Shown here one piece after another: positions 13,795-21,016 of a stretch of 40,807 bases of DNA (positions are counted from its first letter, which is position 1; each line of letters starts with the position of its first letter). The stretch lies in the IMG/VR virus record IMGVR_UViG_3300028558_000050, positions 1 through 40,807 of that record. One strand, given 5' to 3'. The position numbers and the translations under genes were made by a program. Source of the stretch: a virus. The notes beneath the pieces were generated by a model. The model saw nothing but the letters and a program-made list of their open reading frames with translations. It was not told where the DNA came from and ran no database searches.

Positions 13795-14072
13795 GCATCG
13801 CCGAGGAAATCGCCAAACGCTTCGGCACCCGCTGGGGCGCCGCCATCCACGACCAGCTGCTGCCGCTGATCGGCAACAACAGCCTCCTGGCCGTGCGCGT
13901 CTACTTCACCTTCGACGCTCCCGGCAGCGGCATCCGCAGCGGCGAGGTCACGCTGCAGGTTGCCGCCGGCGCCAGCGCCCTGCTGCAGACCGCGATCGAG
14001 GAGCGCCTGGCCGGCCGCCTGGGCGTCACCCATCGAGAGACGCGCCAACGCGAAACCCCGAGGAAGTCATGA
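13791..14072 (+). CDS. Hypothetical protein (93 aa)
   Basis: This soluble protein sits directly upstream of the integrase, with ATGA overlaps at both ends. The N-terminal helix (IAEEIAKRFGTRWGAAIHDQ) is followed by a beta-rich part (LLAVRVYFTFDAPGSGIRSG) and a basic C-terminus (THRETRQRETPRKS). No family is recognised. Its position beside the integrase allows a role in recombination control, but nothing in the sequence shows one. Confidence 0.65.
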   Translation: MSIAEEIAKRFGTRWGAAIHDQLLPLIGNNSLLAVRVYFTFDAPGSGIRSGEVTLQVAAGASALLQTAIEERLAGRLGVTHRETRQRETPRKS

Positions 14073-15397
14073 CCTTGACCCCTCGCCTCCGCGTCGTGCA
14101 GCCTCGCCCACCGATGGCCAAGCTCGACGCCCCCTACATGCTGGTCCAGTCCAACAAGGATGGATCGGCGCGCTACTACTTCGCACCCAAGCAGCTCGAC
14201 CGGCGCGCCGGCTGGGCGACGGTGCGCCTGCATGACGAGTACGAGCGGCCGATCGCCGACCCTTTGAAGGCGGCCGAGGCGTGCCGCGCGATCGCCGCGA
14301 TCTACACCGCCTGGCGCCAGGGCGCGGCCGATGCCGGGCCGTGGCGCATCGACCGCCTGGGCCGCGTCGTCGATGACAAGAAGAAACGACGCGCCCCGCA
14401 GCGCCACTACAAGCCCGGCCAGATCGGCGCGATGGTCGCCGACTACCTGGTGCATGAGCTGTTCCTGGCGAAGGATGCCAAGACGCAGAAGGAATACCGC
14501 ATCTATCTCGGCCTGTTCGTCGAGAAGTTCGGCGACACCTACTGGCGCCGCCTGGCGCCAGGCGTCGTGCGCAAGTGGCTGCTGGCGCGCGGCCGCGCCG
14601 GCGGCTGGTCCGGCATGCACAGCTGCTACCGCACGATGCGCGCCTTCTTCGGCAAGGTGCGCCTCTGCTACGACAGCGTGGACCATCCTGGTTTCGTGCC
14701 GCCCGAGGCCAACCCGGTGGTCAAGCTCGACCTCGGCCTGCCGACCGTGAACCTGCTGCTGTGGCCGCGCGAGGCGATCGACGCTTTCGTCGCCATGGCC
14801 GACCAGGTCGGCGAGCCGTCGATCGGCGATGCCGTGGTGATGATGGCCTGGCTCGGCGTGCGCAAGCAGGACTGGCTGAGCTGGCCGGCCAACGTGTTCG
14901 ACCAGGAGCTGCTGGCCTTCCGCCAGGACAAGACGGAGCGGCCGCTGGTGCTGCCGTGGAAAAAGGTGCCGGCCCTCGCCGCGCGCGTGGCGTCCGCCGT
15001 GCGCCGGCGCGGCACGGTCACGGCCGCGACGTTCTTCCACGATCGCGACGGCCGCCCGTGGCGATCGCCGGGCACCTTCCGCAAGGCGTTCAACCGCCTG
15101 CGCGACCAGCTGAGCGCCAAGCATCCGGCCTTCGCCACCAACTACTACGTCGGCATCGACCCCGCGAACCCGCTGCAGCTGCCGACCGACAAGCTGACCA
15201 TGCGCACCATGCGGCACACCTGCATCACGTTGAACCATGACGCCGGCGTGCCGCGCGAGCTGATCCCCTCGATCACCGGCCACGAGCTGGCGACGATCGA
15301 CGAGGTGATGAAGTGCTACAACGCGCGCACCGCCGACCAGGCCGCAGCCGCGCTCACGATCCGCCTGGCCCACGAGGCGAAGGAGGCCGAGGGATGA
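14069..15397 (+). CDS. int: Tyrosine recombinase (integrase)
   Basis: This 442-aa site-specific recombinase should integrate the phage at the tRNA-derived attP that follows the gene. The C-terminal catalytic domain shows Arg265 in GVRKQDW, a candidate Lys288 (QDKT), RTMRH at 379-383, His405 in TGHE and the nucleophile candidate Tyr417 (VMKCY). The usual HxxR motif reads RxxR here, so one of the conserved His positions is replaced by Arg. The N-terminal half (about 110-220) has the core-binding features of the family (YKPGQIGAMVADYLVHELFL). It is last but one in the operon led by the Xre-ParB fusion. Confidence 0.9.
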   Translation: MTLTPRLRVVQPRPPMAKLDAPYMLVQSNKDGSARYYFAPKQLDRRAGWATVRLHDEYERPIADPLKAAEACRAIAAIYTAWRQGAADAGPWRIDRLGRVVDDKKKRRAPQRHYKPGQIGAMVADYLVHELFLAKDAKTQKEYRIYLGLFVEKFGDTYWRRLAPGVVRKWLLARGRAGGWSGMHSCYRTMRAFFGKVRLCYDSVDHPGFVPPEANPVVKLDLGLPTVNLLLWPREAIDAFVAMADQVGEPSIGDAVVMMAWLGVRKQDWLSWPANVFDQELLAFRQDKTERPLVLPWKKVPALAARVASAVRRRGTVTAATFFHDRDGRPWRSPGTFRKAFNRLRDQLSAKHPAFATNYYVGIDPANPLQLPTDKLTMRTMRHTCITLNHDAGVPRELIPSITGHELATIDEVMKCYNARTADQAAAALTIRLAHEAKEAEG

Positions 15398-15570
15398 GGA
15401 CCAACCGAGAGGCCAAAGCCGAGATACTGCAGATCGTGGCGCGACTTCGCGAGCTTGCGCCAGCCCTGCGCGGCGAGGGCATGACGGCATCTGATGCCAG
15501 TTTCAATCGCACGCTGCGCCACGCCGATGCCCTTGAGCGCATCGCCAAGGACCAAGCAGAACGAACTTGA
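15394..15570 (+). CDS. Hypothetical protein after integrase (58 aa)
   Basis: This small helical protein starts on the integrase stop (ATGA). It has two amphipathic helices (EAKAEILQIVARLRELAPAL and NRTLRHADALERIAKDQAER) and no recognised domain. It is the last gene before attP. The stop is at 15568-15570, right at the left edge of the attP region. Confidence 0.65.
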   Translation: MRTNREAKAEILQIVARLRELAPALRGEGMTASDASFNRTLRHADALERIAKDQAERT

Positions 15571-15843
15571 GTTGCATGTTTCAAGTCATAGGACCGAGGC
15601 ATAGGACTTTCGCCACGGTTCGTTCTCCTCTGTGGATTTCGTAGGGCACCGCTAAAACACTGGCCGGCTTGCGTTTCAGGATGGTGCCCCCGGTCCGAGT
15701 CGAACGGACACTCCCTTGCGAGAACCTGATTTTGAGGCGGTCGCGCGCCTTCACGGAAAAGCCCGCGCCGCCTGCATTTTGTGGCCCTGCCGGTCCTATG
15801 CCTTCGGCCGGTTTTCGACCGCTTTCCGGCCAATAGTTGCATG
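15570..15843. repeat. Arm-type repeats flanking the attP core
   Basis: CATAGGAC occurs at 15587-15594 and 15600-15607 (13 bases apart) left of the core, and inverted as GTCCTATG at 15793-15800 on the right. The second and third copies extend to the 10-base match GGCATAGGAC/GTCCTATGCC. AGTTGCATG occurs at 15570-15578 and again at 15835-15843, about equally far from the core. Symmetric short repeats on both sides of a core are what integrase arm-binding or excisionase sites look like. Confidence 0.65.
15682..15736 (-). other. attP: attP core: 3' part of a tRNA-Leu(CAA) gene
   Basis: On the minus strand this is the last 55 bases of a leucine tRNA. It shows the anticodon loop CTCAAAA (anticodon CAA), the 3' anticodon stem TCAGG, a long variable arm, and a perfect T arm (GTCCG-TTCGACT-CGGAC). 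The 3' acceptor strand CGGGGGC and ACCA follow. The 5' half of a tRNA is absent: upstream bases cannot form the anticodon stem. The identity ends in the anticodon loop, as is usual where a phage integrates into a tRNA gene and restores its 3' end. It lies 112 bases past the last gene of the integrase operon. Confidence 0.88.
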
Positions 15844-15845
15844 CC

Positions 15846-15877
15846 AAAAAAGAGGGCCGCCGGTTGCCCAGCGGCCC
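15846..15877 (-). terminator. Rho-independent terminator of the late operon
   Basis: Read on the minus strand, GGGCCGC (15877-15871) pairs perfectly with GCGGCCC (15860-15854) across a 10-base loop. Six T residues (15851-15846) follow after two bases. It lies about 80 bases past the last late gene (stop at 15957) and stops late transcription before it reaches attP and the integrase operon. Confidence 0.8.
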
Positions 15878-15956
15878 AAGTCTAGGGAGGAAACGCGCGA
15901 TCGGCGTGGAGCGCGATCGGCGCCTCGCTGGCCGTGATGAAGCGGCCAGGAGCTGG

Positions 15957-16187
15957 TTAACCTGGTCGTGCGCCCGGCGGCTTCCAGCCGCAGAGCTTCT
16001 TGCCCTTCTCGTTGTGGGTCACGACCAGGCGCTTGGTCGCCATCGTCAGCCTGTCGTCGGGGTCGAGGATGATCGGCTCGGCGATCGCGCAGAACTCGCT
16101 AGGGCTTGGCGCGGGGTCGGGTCCACTCGTTAGACAGCTCGTCAATGGCAGCATCGCTGCCGCCGCCAACAGTGATCGCCACGTCAT
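15957..16187 (-). CDS. Rz1-like outer-membrane spanin lipoprotein
   Basis: This 76-aa protein has a lipoprotein signal: MTWRSLLAAAAMLPLTSC, with lipobox L-T-S-C at residues 15-18. The mature part is Pro-rich at first (SGPDPAPSPSEFC), then has a short soluble domain (DRLTMATKRLVVTHNEKGKK). It starts inside the upstream Rz-like gene in another frame (89-base overlap), the typical arrangement of two-part spanins. It should sit in the outer membrane and, with the Rz-like partner, fuse inner and outer membranes in the last step of lysis. ATG 16187 is chosen over an upstream start (16256) because the signal peptide begins there. Confidence 0.75.
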   Translation of the reverse strand: MTWRSLLAAAAMLPLTSCLTSGPDPAPSPSEFCAIAEPIILDPDDRLTMATKRLVVTHNEKGKKLCGWKPPGARPG

Positions 16188-16335
16188 GGGCTTGCCTTTC
16201 TTCCTTCTGTGCCGCGTCCTGGTCCGCCGCCTTCTGCTCGGCCTTGCCGGCATCAATCTGCTGGCGGCTCTGGAACCATTCGGCCAGAGCCGCCAGCCCC
16301 TTGAGAACAGCGGCGGCGATCGCCGCCCAGCTCAC
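16099..16335 (-). CDS. Rz-like inner-membrane spanin
   Basis: This 78-aa protein has a short hydrophobic N-terminus (SWAAIAAAVLKGLAALAEWF) that can serve as an uncleaved membrane anchor, followed by a charged, helix-forming stretch (QQIDAGKAEQKAADQDAAQK and more) suited to a periplasmic coiled coil. It starts with GTG at 16335, overlapping the holin stop as GTGA. The Rz1-like lipoprotein gene begins inside it. Position after holin and endolysin and the overlap support the spanin assignment. Sequence similarity alone would not. Confidence 0.7.
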   Translation of the reverse strand: MSWAAIAAAVLKGLAALAEWFQSRQQIDAGKAEQKAADQDAAQKEERQAHDVAITVGGGSDAAIDELSNEWTRPRAKP

Positions 16336-16493
16336 GAGGACTTTTCGGGCAGGAAGATGCCCAACAGAGCCGCGATGCCCGCGCCGATCGCAGCCAGGCT
16401 ACCCTGGCCGATCGTCACGCCAACGGCAGCGAGCAGCCCCGAGAGGGCCGCGTAGGTGCTGGGCTCAGCCAGCCGTGCCTTGATCCAATCCAT
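16332..16493 (-). CDS. Holin (53 aa)
   Basis: This is a very small membrane protein with two hydrophobic helices, TYAALSGLLAAVGVTIG (about 13-29) and SLAAIGAGIAALLGIFL (about 32-48). It begins with a charged MDWIKARLAEP and ends PEKSS. That is the shape of a small two-helix holin, which forms the membrane holes that release or activate the endolysin. ATG 16493 has AGGAG upstream. The gene lies between endolysin and spanin genes, a standard lysis cassette. Confidence 0.78.
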   Translation of the reverse strand: MDWIKARLAEPSTYAALSGLLAAVGVTIGQGSLAAIGAGIAALLGIFLPEKSS

Positions 16494-16551
16494 TCTCACT
16501 TCTCCTTTGTCGCGCCGGTAAGAGGGAGCGAGGCCGGCGCTCTCCCCGCTT

Positions 16552-17313
16552 TCAGTCGGAGCGCACGAAATCGCAGGAGGCGACCATGCGGGTGCGCCGC
16601 GCCACCTCGTAGCCGTTGGCGCCGCCGTTCTCGTTGGTGTTGCCTTCGATGGTCCGCATGATGTCGCGGTCGGCCCACTCGACGATGCCGACATGGAGGT
16701 AGCCGTAGGCACCACCGCGCAGCAGGAACATCGAGCCAGGCGGCGGCGACCAGGCCGCGCTCCCCGGCACAAACAGTCCGCACCGCTTGGCGGCCGCCGC
16801 CACGGTCGGCACGAACAGGCACCAGATGCCTTCGATCACCAGGTCGAGAACCGGCCCCTTGCCGACCAGCTGCGCTGCGTCGTTCCACATCGTCGAGGCG
16901 AAGCCCTGGCACCAGGCGACCGACTGGCCCCGGCAGTAGTGGCGCACCCATGGTCCGCAGTTGTCGCCGCCGACCTCGCGCGCCTTCGCGGCCAGGTGCG
17001 CCTGGGCGAGGGCCACCACCGTCGCGCCGAACGTCGGGCCTGGCGTCACGAAGGCGCTGGCGGAAATCAGGTCGCCGGCCAGGTTCTTCCAGGTCGGAGC
17101 ATCGAGCGCGCCGAACTTCGGGCTGGTCTGTTTCCACACTTCGCCCTGGTAGGCGATCAACGCCGCCTCGGTGGCCGGGCCAAAGTCTCCGTCGATCTCG
17201 ACGCCGTGGCCCTTCAAGCCCAGCCATTCCTGCACGCGCTGGACGCCGATGCCCTTGGCGCCGCGCTGGATATTCAACGGGGCCTCGATCTCGCTTCGAT
17301 ACCTGTCGATCAT
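16552..17313 (-). CDS. Endolysin: peptidoglycan-binding domain plus CHAP/NlpC-like peptidase
   Basis: This is a 253-aa lysis enzyme. Residues about 15-80 form a peptidoglycan-binding domain (GVQRVQEWLGLKGHGVEIDG, then DFGPATEAALIAYQ). The rest is a papain-like amidase/endopeptidase domain. The likely catalytic Cys is Cys135 in AWCQGF, with His207 (GYLHVGI) and Asn225 (EGNTNENG). This type cleaves peptide cross-links of the wall. There is no signal peptide, so it needs the downstream holin. ATG 17313 has AAGGAGA upstream and starts three bases after the previous stop. An N-terminal wall-binding domain is common in endolysins of Gram-negative phages. Confidence 0.88.
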   Translation of the reverse strand: MIDRYRSEIEAPLNIQRGAKGIGVQRVQEWLGLKGHGVEIDGDFGPATEAALIAYQGEVWKQTSPKFGALDAPTWKNLAGDLISASAFVTPGPTFGATVVALAQAHLAAKAREVGGDNCGPWVRHYCRGQSVAWCQGFASTMWNDAAQLVGKGPVLDLVIEGIWCLFVPTVAAAAKRCGLFVPGSAAWSPPPGSMFLLRGGAYGYLHVGIVEWADRDIMRTIEGNTNENGGANGYEVARRTRMVASCDFVRSD

Positions 17314-17315
17314 CG

Positions 17316-17669
17316 TCAGCTCTCCTTGTTGCTCAGTCGTTCGTCGAGGCGGCCCAGCGTCTCGTGGATGCGGGCGAGCTCGCGGTTGATGCCTTCCTGC
17401 CAGGCACCGCTGCGCGCCTGGCCCTGCTGCAGCGCGCCGATACCGGTATTCAGCTCGTTGAACTTCTCGTAGCCGGGAAAGCTCTTGAGCTTTTCCTCGA
17501 CCAGGTCGATGCGATGGTGCGCGTCCTTGACGAGGTCGCACGACGCCAGCAGCTCGTCGCGCGTGGCGTACTTGTGCCGGCCGATCCAGGTCCAGACACG
17601 TTCGGCGCCGACCGCCACCGACAGGCCGAGCGCGCTCCACTCGACGATCGAGCCCCACTCGCTGCTCAT
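17316..17669 (-). CDS. Membrane-anchored coiled-coil protein (117 aa)
   Basis: The start ATG 17669 overlaps the previous stop as ATGA, which decides against a longer version. Residues about 9-30 are hydrophobic (WSALGLSVAVGAERVWTWIG). The rest is helical and charged, with heptad-like stretches (DLVKDAHHRIDLVEEKLKSF; GINRELARIHETLGRLDERL). This resembles DUF2730-type phage proteins near lysis genes. It might be a lysis accessory or a second spanin-like factor. The exact role is unknown. Confidence 0.65.
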   Translation of the reverse strand: MSSEWGSIVEWSALGLSVAVGAERVWTWIGRHKYATRDELLASCDLVKDAHHRIDLVEEKLKSFPGYEKFNELNTGIGALQQGQARSGAWQEGINRELARIHETLGRLDERLSNKES

Positions 17670-18019
17670 TCGCCGCGCCCGTAGCAGTTGATCGTCACCA
17701 GGGCCTGGTCGCCCGAGTTGCAGATCAGCGATATGTGAGTGAAGTGCGGCCGGTTCGGGATCAGCCACAGATCCTCGTCGGCCTTGTTGGAGGCGAGCGT
17801 GGCGTACTCATTGGCCTCGCCCACGCGAAACCAAACGTCCGCCGGCCCGCTCACCCTGACGGCCAGGATGTCGCCTGGCGCGCCTGGGATGGGCACTGGC
17901 GCGCTGGCCTGGTCAGTGACCACGATCGACAGGCCATCACCGCGGCGCAGCTCCAGCGGCACGCGGCTAACGTACAGCAGCCCGCTCTGACCGGGTTCCG
18001 GAACAGCGGTCATGTCCAT
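17666..18019 (-). CDS. Hypothetical beta-rich protein (117 aa)
   Basis: This is a small protein of beta-strand-like segments (GLLYVSRVPLELRRGDGLSI, DILAVRVSGPADVWFRVGEA, HISLICNSGDQALVTINCYG), reminiscent of a jelly-roll or sandwich fold. It lies between tailspike and lysis genes, in the late operon, so a minor virion or fibre-tip protein is possible. No family is recognised. It ends in an ATGA overlap with the coiled-coil gene. Confidence 0.65.
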   Translation of the reverse strand: MDMTAVPEPGQSGLLYVSRVPLELRRGDGLSIVVTDQASAPVPIPGAPGDILAVRVSGPADVWFRVGEANEYATLASNKADEDLWLIPNRPHFTHISLICNSGDQALVTINCYGRGE

Positions 18020-18026
18020 GTTCTCC

Positions 18027-18209
18027 TCACGGCTTCACCGATTGCGCATTGCCGTCGCCGTCATCGACGAACGGATACTCGGCGCCGATCGCCAGGTCGT
18101 GATCGGCCACGGCCGGCGGCGCATCGGGTTGAACGTGGTGGACGGCAGCGTCCGACGTCACGATGTCGCGCCGGGCGCCCACGAAGGTAATCGCGCTGAT
18201 CGTCGCCAT
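18027..18209 (-). CDS. Hypothetical protein (60 aa)
   Basis: This short acidic protein starts two bases after the tailspike stop (TGA-gc-ATG). It contains SAITFVGARRDIVTSDAAVH and a His/Asp-rich middle (DHDLAIGAEYPFVDDGDG). No family is recognised. A longer reading to 18425 would overlap the tailspike and is rejected. Its place in the late operon suggests a small structural or chaperone protein for the spike. Confidence 0.6.
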   Translation of the reverse strand: MATISAITFVGARRDIVTSDAAVHHVQPDAPPAVADHDLAIGAEYPFVDDGDGNAQSVKP

Positions 18210-18211
18210 GC

Positions 18212-20773
18212 TCACCCTAAGGTCCAGGTGCCGAGCGGCGCCACCGTGTAGCCGGTGTCCGATCGCCAGTTGACTTCCATGCGCGCGCCATTCGATCCGG
18301 AAACGATGAAGCCGCCGGCGCTCGACGAATTGTTCAAATTGTTGATGGTGCCGGTCGGCGTTTTGACCTTCGTGCCGATCGTCGGCGTCGCGCCGCCGGC
18401 ACCGGCGCCACAGAGGACGAGGCACTTGAAGCCCCGTATCGAATTACCCCCGCCGCTGTTCGGCGGCGGCAGCGTCAGATTGATGACCGTAACGGCGTTG
18501 GACGGCAGCCGGAAAACCTTGCCGCTGTCGGCGCTCGTCAGCACCAGGTCGGCGACCAAGTCGATGACGGTGTCGTTGTTGGGATAGCCGTCGTTGCCCG
18601 GCCCCATGAGCGTGCCGCCGGTGTTGTCGCTGATGTTCAGCGTGTCGCCGACCGAGCGCGAGTTGAGGACCTGGACGGTTGACTTGGCCGTCCGCACGAT
18701 GCCGGTGGTGCAGCCCTGCGTCAGGGCCTTGAGCTGGCCGGTCGCGACATGCGAGACGCCGGCCACCGTGTAGCTAAGGTCCTCGCCGCCAGCCGCCGCA
18801 GCATCGGCGATCGCCGTCTGGTTGCTGGAGAAGTGGAACGTGTTGGCGTCGTCCACCGCCACCGTCCACGGATTGGCGTCGATGTCGTTGTTGAGATCGA
18901 CGCCGGCCGTGACCTCGACCCCTGAAAAGGCGATCTGGTCGCCGTTGTGGAACGGGTGGCCAGGGAAGGCGGCCGACACGGTCTGGCTGTTCTTCGTGAA
19001 GGTGAAGCAGTCATCGGGCATCGACGCCGTGCTGTTCGACTTGCCACCGTCCACCTGGAAGCCCGTCGTGCAGCCGATCGCCGCCGCCTCGATGTCCATG
19101 TTGGCGCAGTCGAAGCTGCCGCCCAGGTCGCAGCCAACCGCACGCAGGCCCCGGCCGATGAAGTTGTCGGCGTCCGACTGGATCATAAAGCCGCGCCCTC
19201 GGCCGATCGCGGTCATGCCCTGCAGGGTGACGTTCTTGGCCACCGTGACGAAAAACTTGGTGCTGCCGTCGTCCTCGTCGGCCGGCGTCACGTTCTCAAG
19301 GATCACGTTCTGGTCGATGCCCAGGTCGCCGCCGCGACCATTGCCGTTGTTGCCGCTGCCGCCGCGATGGCGCACGCCGTTCGCGTGCGCCTTGCGGATC
19401 GTCCCGCTGACACGGATCAGCTGCGGCTTGGGGCCGCGCACGTCGATCGCGGGCTTTTGGTCGTCCATCGCCGGCGCGATGAACGAGCCGGCCGCGCCGC
19501 CGCCGGTGATGCTGGCCGCCGCCTGCACGCCCACGTCGATCGTGACGGTGTAGTAGCCGGCGTGCTTGACCACAGCCTTGACCGGACGCGACACGTTGAT
19601 GTTGGCGGCCGCGATGCCGCCGGTTCCCGTCAAGCCTGAGAACGTCGAACGCTGGCCGACATAGAGTTTCTGCGTGACGTTGAGGTCGATGGTGGTGCGG
19701 CCGTCCGCCACCGTCGTCACCGGATCGGCCGCCATCGGCACCGGCGCCGCGCGCATCTGGCCGACGCTGCCCATGCCCCACGCATCAACGTGGTGGTTCA
19801 TGAACAGCGGCCGCTCGCCCAGCTCGGGGTTGGTGTTCTGCGGCCCCTTGATGTCGGTGCCGTCGTTCAGGCAGTAGACGATCGTGTTGCCGATGTACGA
19901 CAGGTCGTTCTTGCCGCCAGGATGCCCGTTGTTCGTGCCATACCCAGGCACGTCCCAAATGTAATTGTCGGTGCAGTGAAAGTTGAAATTTGAATTGGTC
20001 TCGGCAGTCGAGGTCGTCTTGATGATGTAGCGCGGGTGCCCCTGGAAGCGCGAGTTGCCGATCCAGCAGGTCTTGCGGATGGCACAGTGGCTTTTCTTGA
20101 TCGACCAGATGCCGGTGTTGCGCCAGTCATCCATGATAACGGTGGTCAGTTCGCGATCGGCCCCCTCCCAAACGAAGTGCGCATTGGGCGCATAGTCATG
20201 GTCGCCGGTTTTCAGGACGAAGGTGCCGACGCCGCCCCGGATCATGCCGGGCCGCGTGCCGATATAGTCCATCGCCTTCTGGATTGTCGGGTGCGCGTCG
20301 ATCGTGCCCTGGTGAATGAAGCCGTTGAGGAACGTCGGGTCCGGGTCGTTGACCGCATCGAGCTTCCAGATCGAGCCGAGCAACAGCACGTTGGTATCGT
20401 CGATGATGGTAAGCGCCGCCCACGGATCGCCGCCGAACGGCAGGCCGTTCACGTTGTCGATCGTGCCATGCGTGGGATCGCGCAGCGGGCCGTAGACCGG
20501 CCCGGTGCCGGTCCAGTTGTTGGCCCGGTGCATGCGGTTGGTGGCGCCGTCCCAGCCGGCCGCGCGGCAGGTTGTCGGCTTCGCCGGGTCGAAGCTGTGC
20601 GGCTCGTAGGTCTCGACGGCAATCTGGTTGCCGGCGCCCTGGTAGATGCGCTTGATCCGTCGCACGGTGGGACTGTCCACCGGCGGCGAGATCAACGGCC
20701 GCCGGCCACGCGCAAAGGCACCGATGCAGCCAGGCGGCACATCGACGGCCGAGTGATTGCCCTTGCGCTTCAT
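18212..20773 (-). CDS. Tailspike, right-handed beta-helix type
   Basis: This 853-aa protein has features of tailspikes. Many Asn/Gly/Thr-rich short repeats (for example NVTLQGMTAIGRGRGFMIQS) fit a right-handed beta-helix like pectate-lyase folds. The N-terminus (about 1-50, with GRRPLISPPVDSPTVRRIKR) may attach it to the virion. A long middle part contains aromatic and acidic positions. The C-terminus (TGYTVAPLGTWTLG) may be the trimer tip. Such spikes bind and often cut host surface polysaccharide. The catalytic site cannot be assigned by eye. It is the largest receptor-binding candidate here and lies after three fibre-type genes. Confidence 0.78.
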   Translation of the reverse strand: MKRKGNHSAVDVPPGCIGAFARGRRPLISPPVDSPTVRRIKRIYQGAGNQIAVETYEPHSFDPAKPTTCRAAGWDGATNRMHRANNWTGTGPVYGPLRDPTHGTIDNVNGLPFGGDPWAALTIIDDTNVLLLGSIWKLDAVNDPDPTFLNGFIHQGTIDAHPTIQKAMDYIGTRPGMIRGGVGTFVLKTGDHDYAPNAHFVWEGADRELTTVIMDDWRNTGIWSIKKSHCAIRKTCWIGNSRFQGHPRYIIKTTSTAETNSNFNFHCTDNYIWDVPGYGTNNGHPGGKNDLSYIGNTIVYCLNDGTDIKGPQNTNPELGERPLFMNHHVDAWGMGSVGQMRAAPVPMAADPVTTVADGRTTIDLNVTQKLYVGQRSTFSGLTGTGGIAAANINVSRPVKAVVKHAGYYTVTIDVGVQAAASITGGGAAGSFIAPAMDDQKPAIDVRGPKPQLIRVSGTIRKAHANGVRHRGGSGNNGNGRGGDLGIDQNVILENVTPADEDDGSTKFFVTVAKNVTLQGMTAIGRGRGFMIQSDADNFIGRGLRAVGCDLGGSFDCANMDIEAAAIGCTTGFQVDGGKSNSTASMPDDCFTFTKNSQTVSAAFPGHPFHNGDQIAFSGVEVTAGVDLNNDIDANPWTVAVDDANTFHFSSNQTAIADAAAAGGEDLSYTVAGVSHVATGQLKALTQGCTTGIVRTAKSTVQVLNSRSVGDTLNISDNTGGTLMGPGNDGYPNNDTVIDLVADLVLTSADSGKVFRLPSNAVTVINLTLPPPNSGGGNSIRGFKCLVLCGAGAGGATPTIGTKVKTPTGTINNLNNSSSAGGFIVSGSNGARMEVNWRSDTGYTVAPLGTWTLG

Positions 20774-20775
20774 CG

Positions 20776-21003
20776 TCAGCCGCCGAAGGCGTCGCCGTCC
20801 TTGTAGCGTCCGGCGGTCGCCTGGCGGTAGTCGCCGCCGTCGTCGTGATGCCGCGCGATGAAGTCATCGACCTCGTAGGGCATGACCTGGTGCGCCACCA
20901 CCGTCACCATCTGCGTGACGGCATCGACCTTGACCACGTCCACCGCCGGCGGCACGGCCGGCTGCTGGCGAGGATCGCCGTCTACTACTGTGTCGTCGCT
21001 CAT
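20776..21003 (-). CDS. Hypothetical acidic protein (75 aa)
   Basis: This short acidic protein (DDTVVDGDPRQQPAVPPAVD; YEVDDFIARHHDDGGDYRQA) lies between a fibre-type gene and the tailspike. Its stop is two bases before the tailspike start. No family is recognised. It may be a small chaperone or spacer gene of the receptor-binding module, which is inference from position. Confidence 0.6.
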   Translation of the reverse strand: MSDDTVVDGDPRQQPAVPPAVDVVKVDAVTQMVTVVAHQVMPYEVDDFIARHHDDGGDYRQATAGRYKDGDAFGG

Positions 21004-21016
21004 GTCGTCGCTCCTG

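Larger units (their letters stand above)
15571..15956. other. Gene-free attP and terminator region
   Basis: This 386-base stretch holds no convincing gene. From left to right it has two CATAGGAC repeats, the tRNA-Leu-derived core (15682-15736), an inverted copy of the repeat, a second AGTTGCATG, and the late-operon terminator (15846-15877). The rest (15878-15956) shows nothing recognisable. I see no clear terminator for the rightward integrase operon. Confidence 0.75.

Noticed and set aside
15682-15736. A phage-encoded functional tRNA-Leu
   Set aside because: Only the 3' half is present. The bases before the anticodon loop do not pair with TCAGG, and no 5' acceptor or D arm is seen nearby.
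15807-15832. GGCCGG...CCGGCC as a terminator for the integrase operon
   Set aside because: The loop is long and no T run follows on the plus strand.
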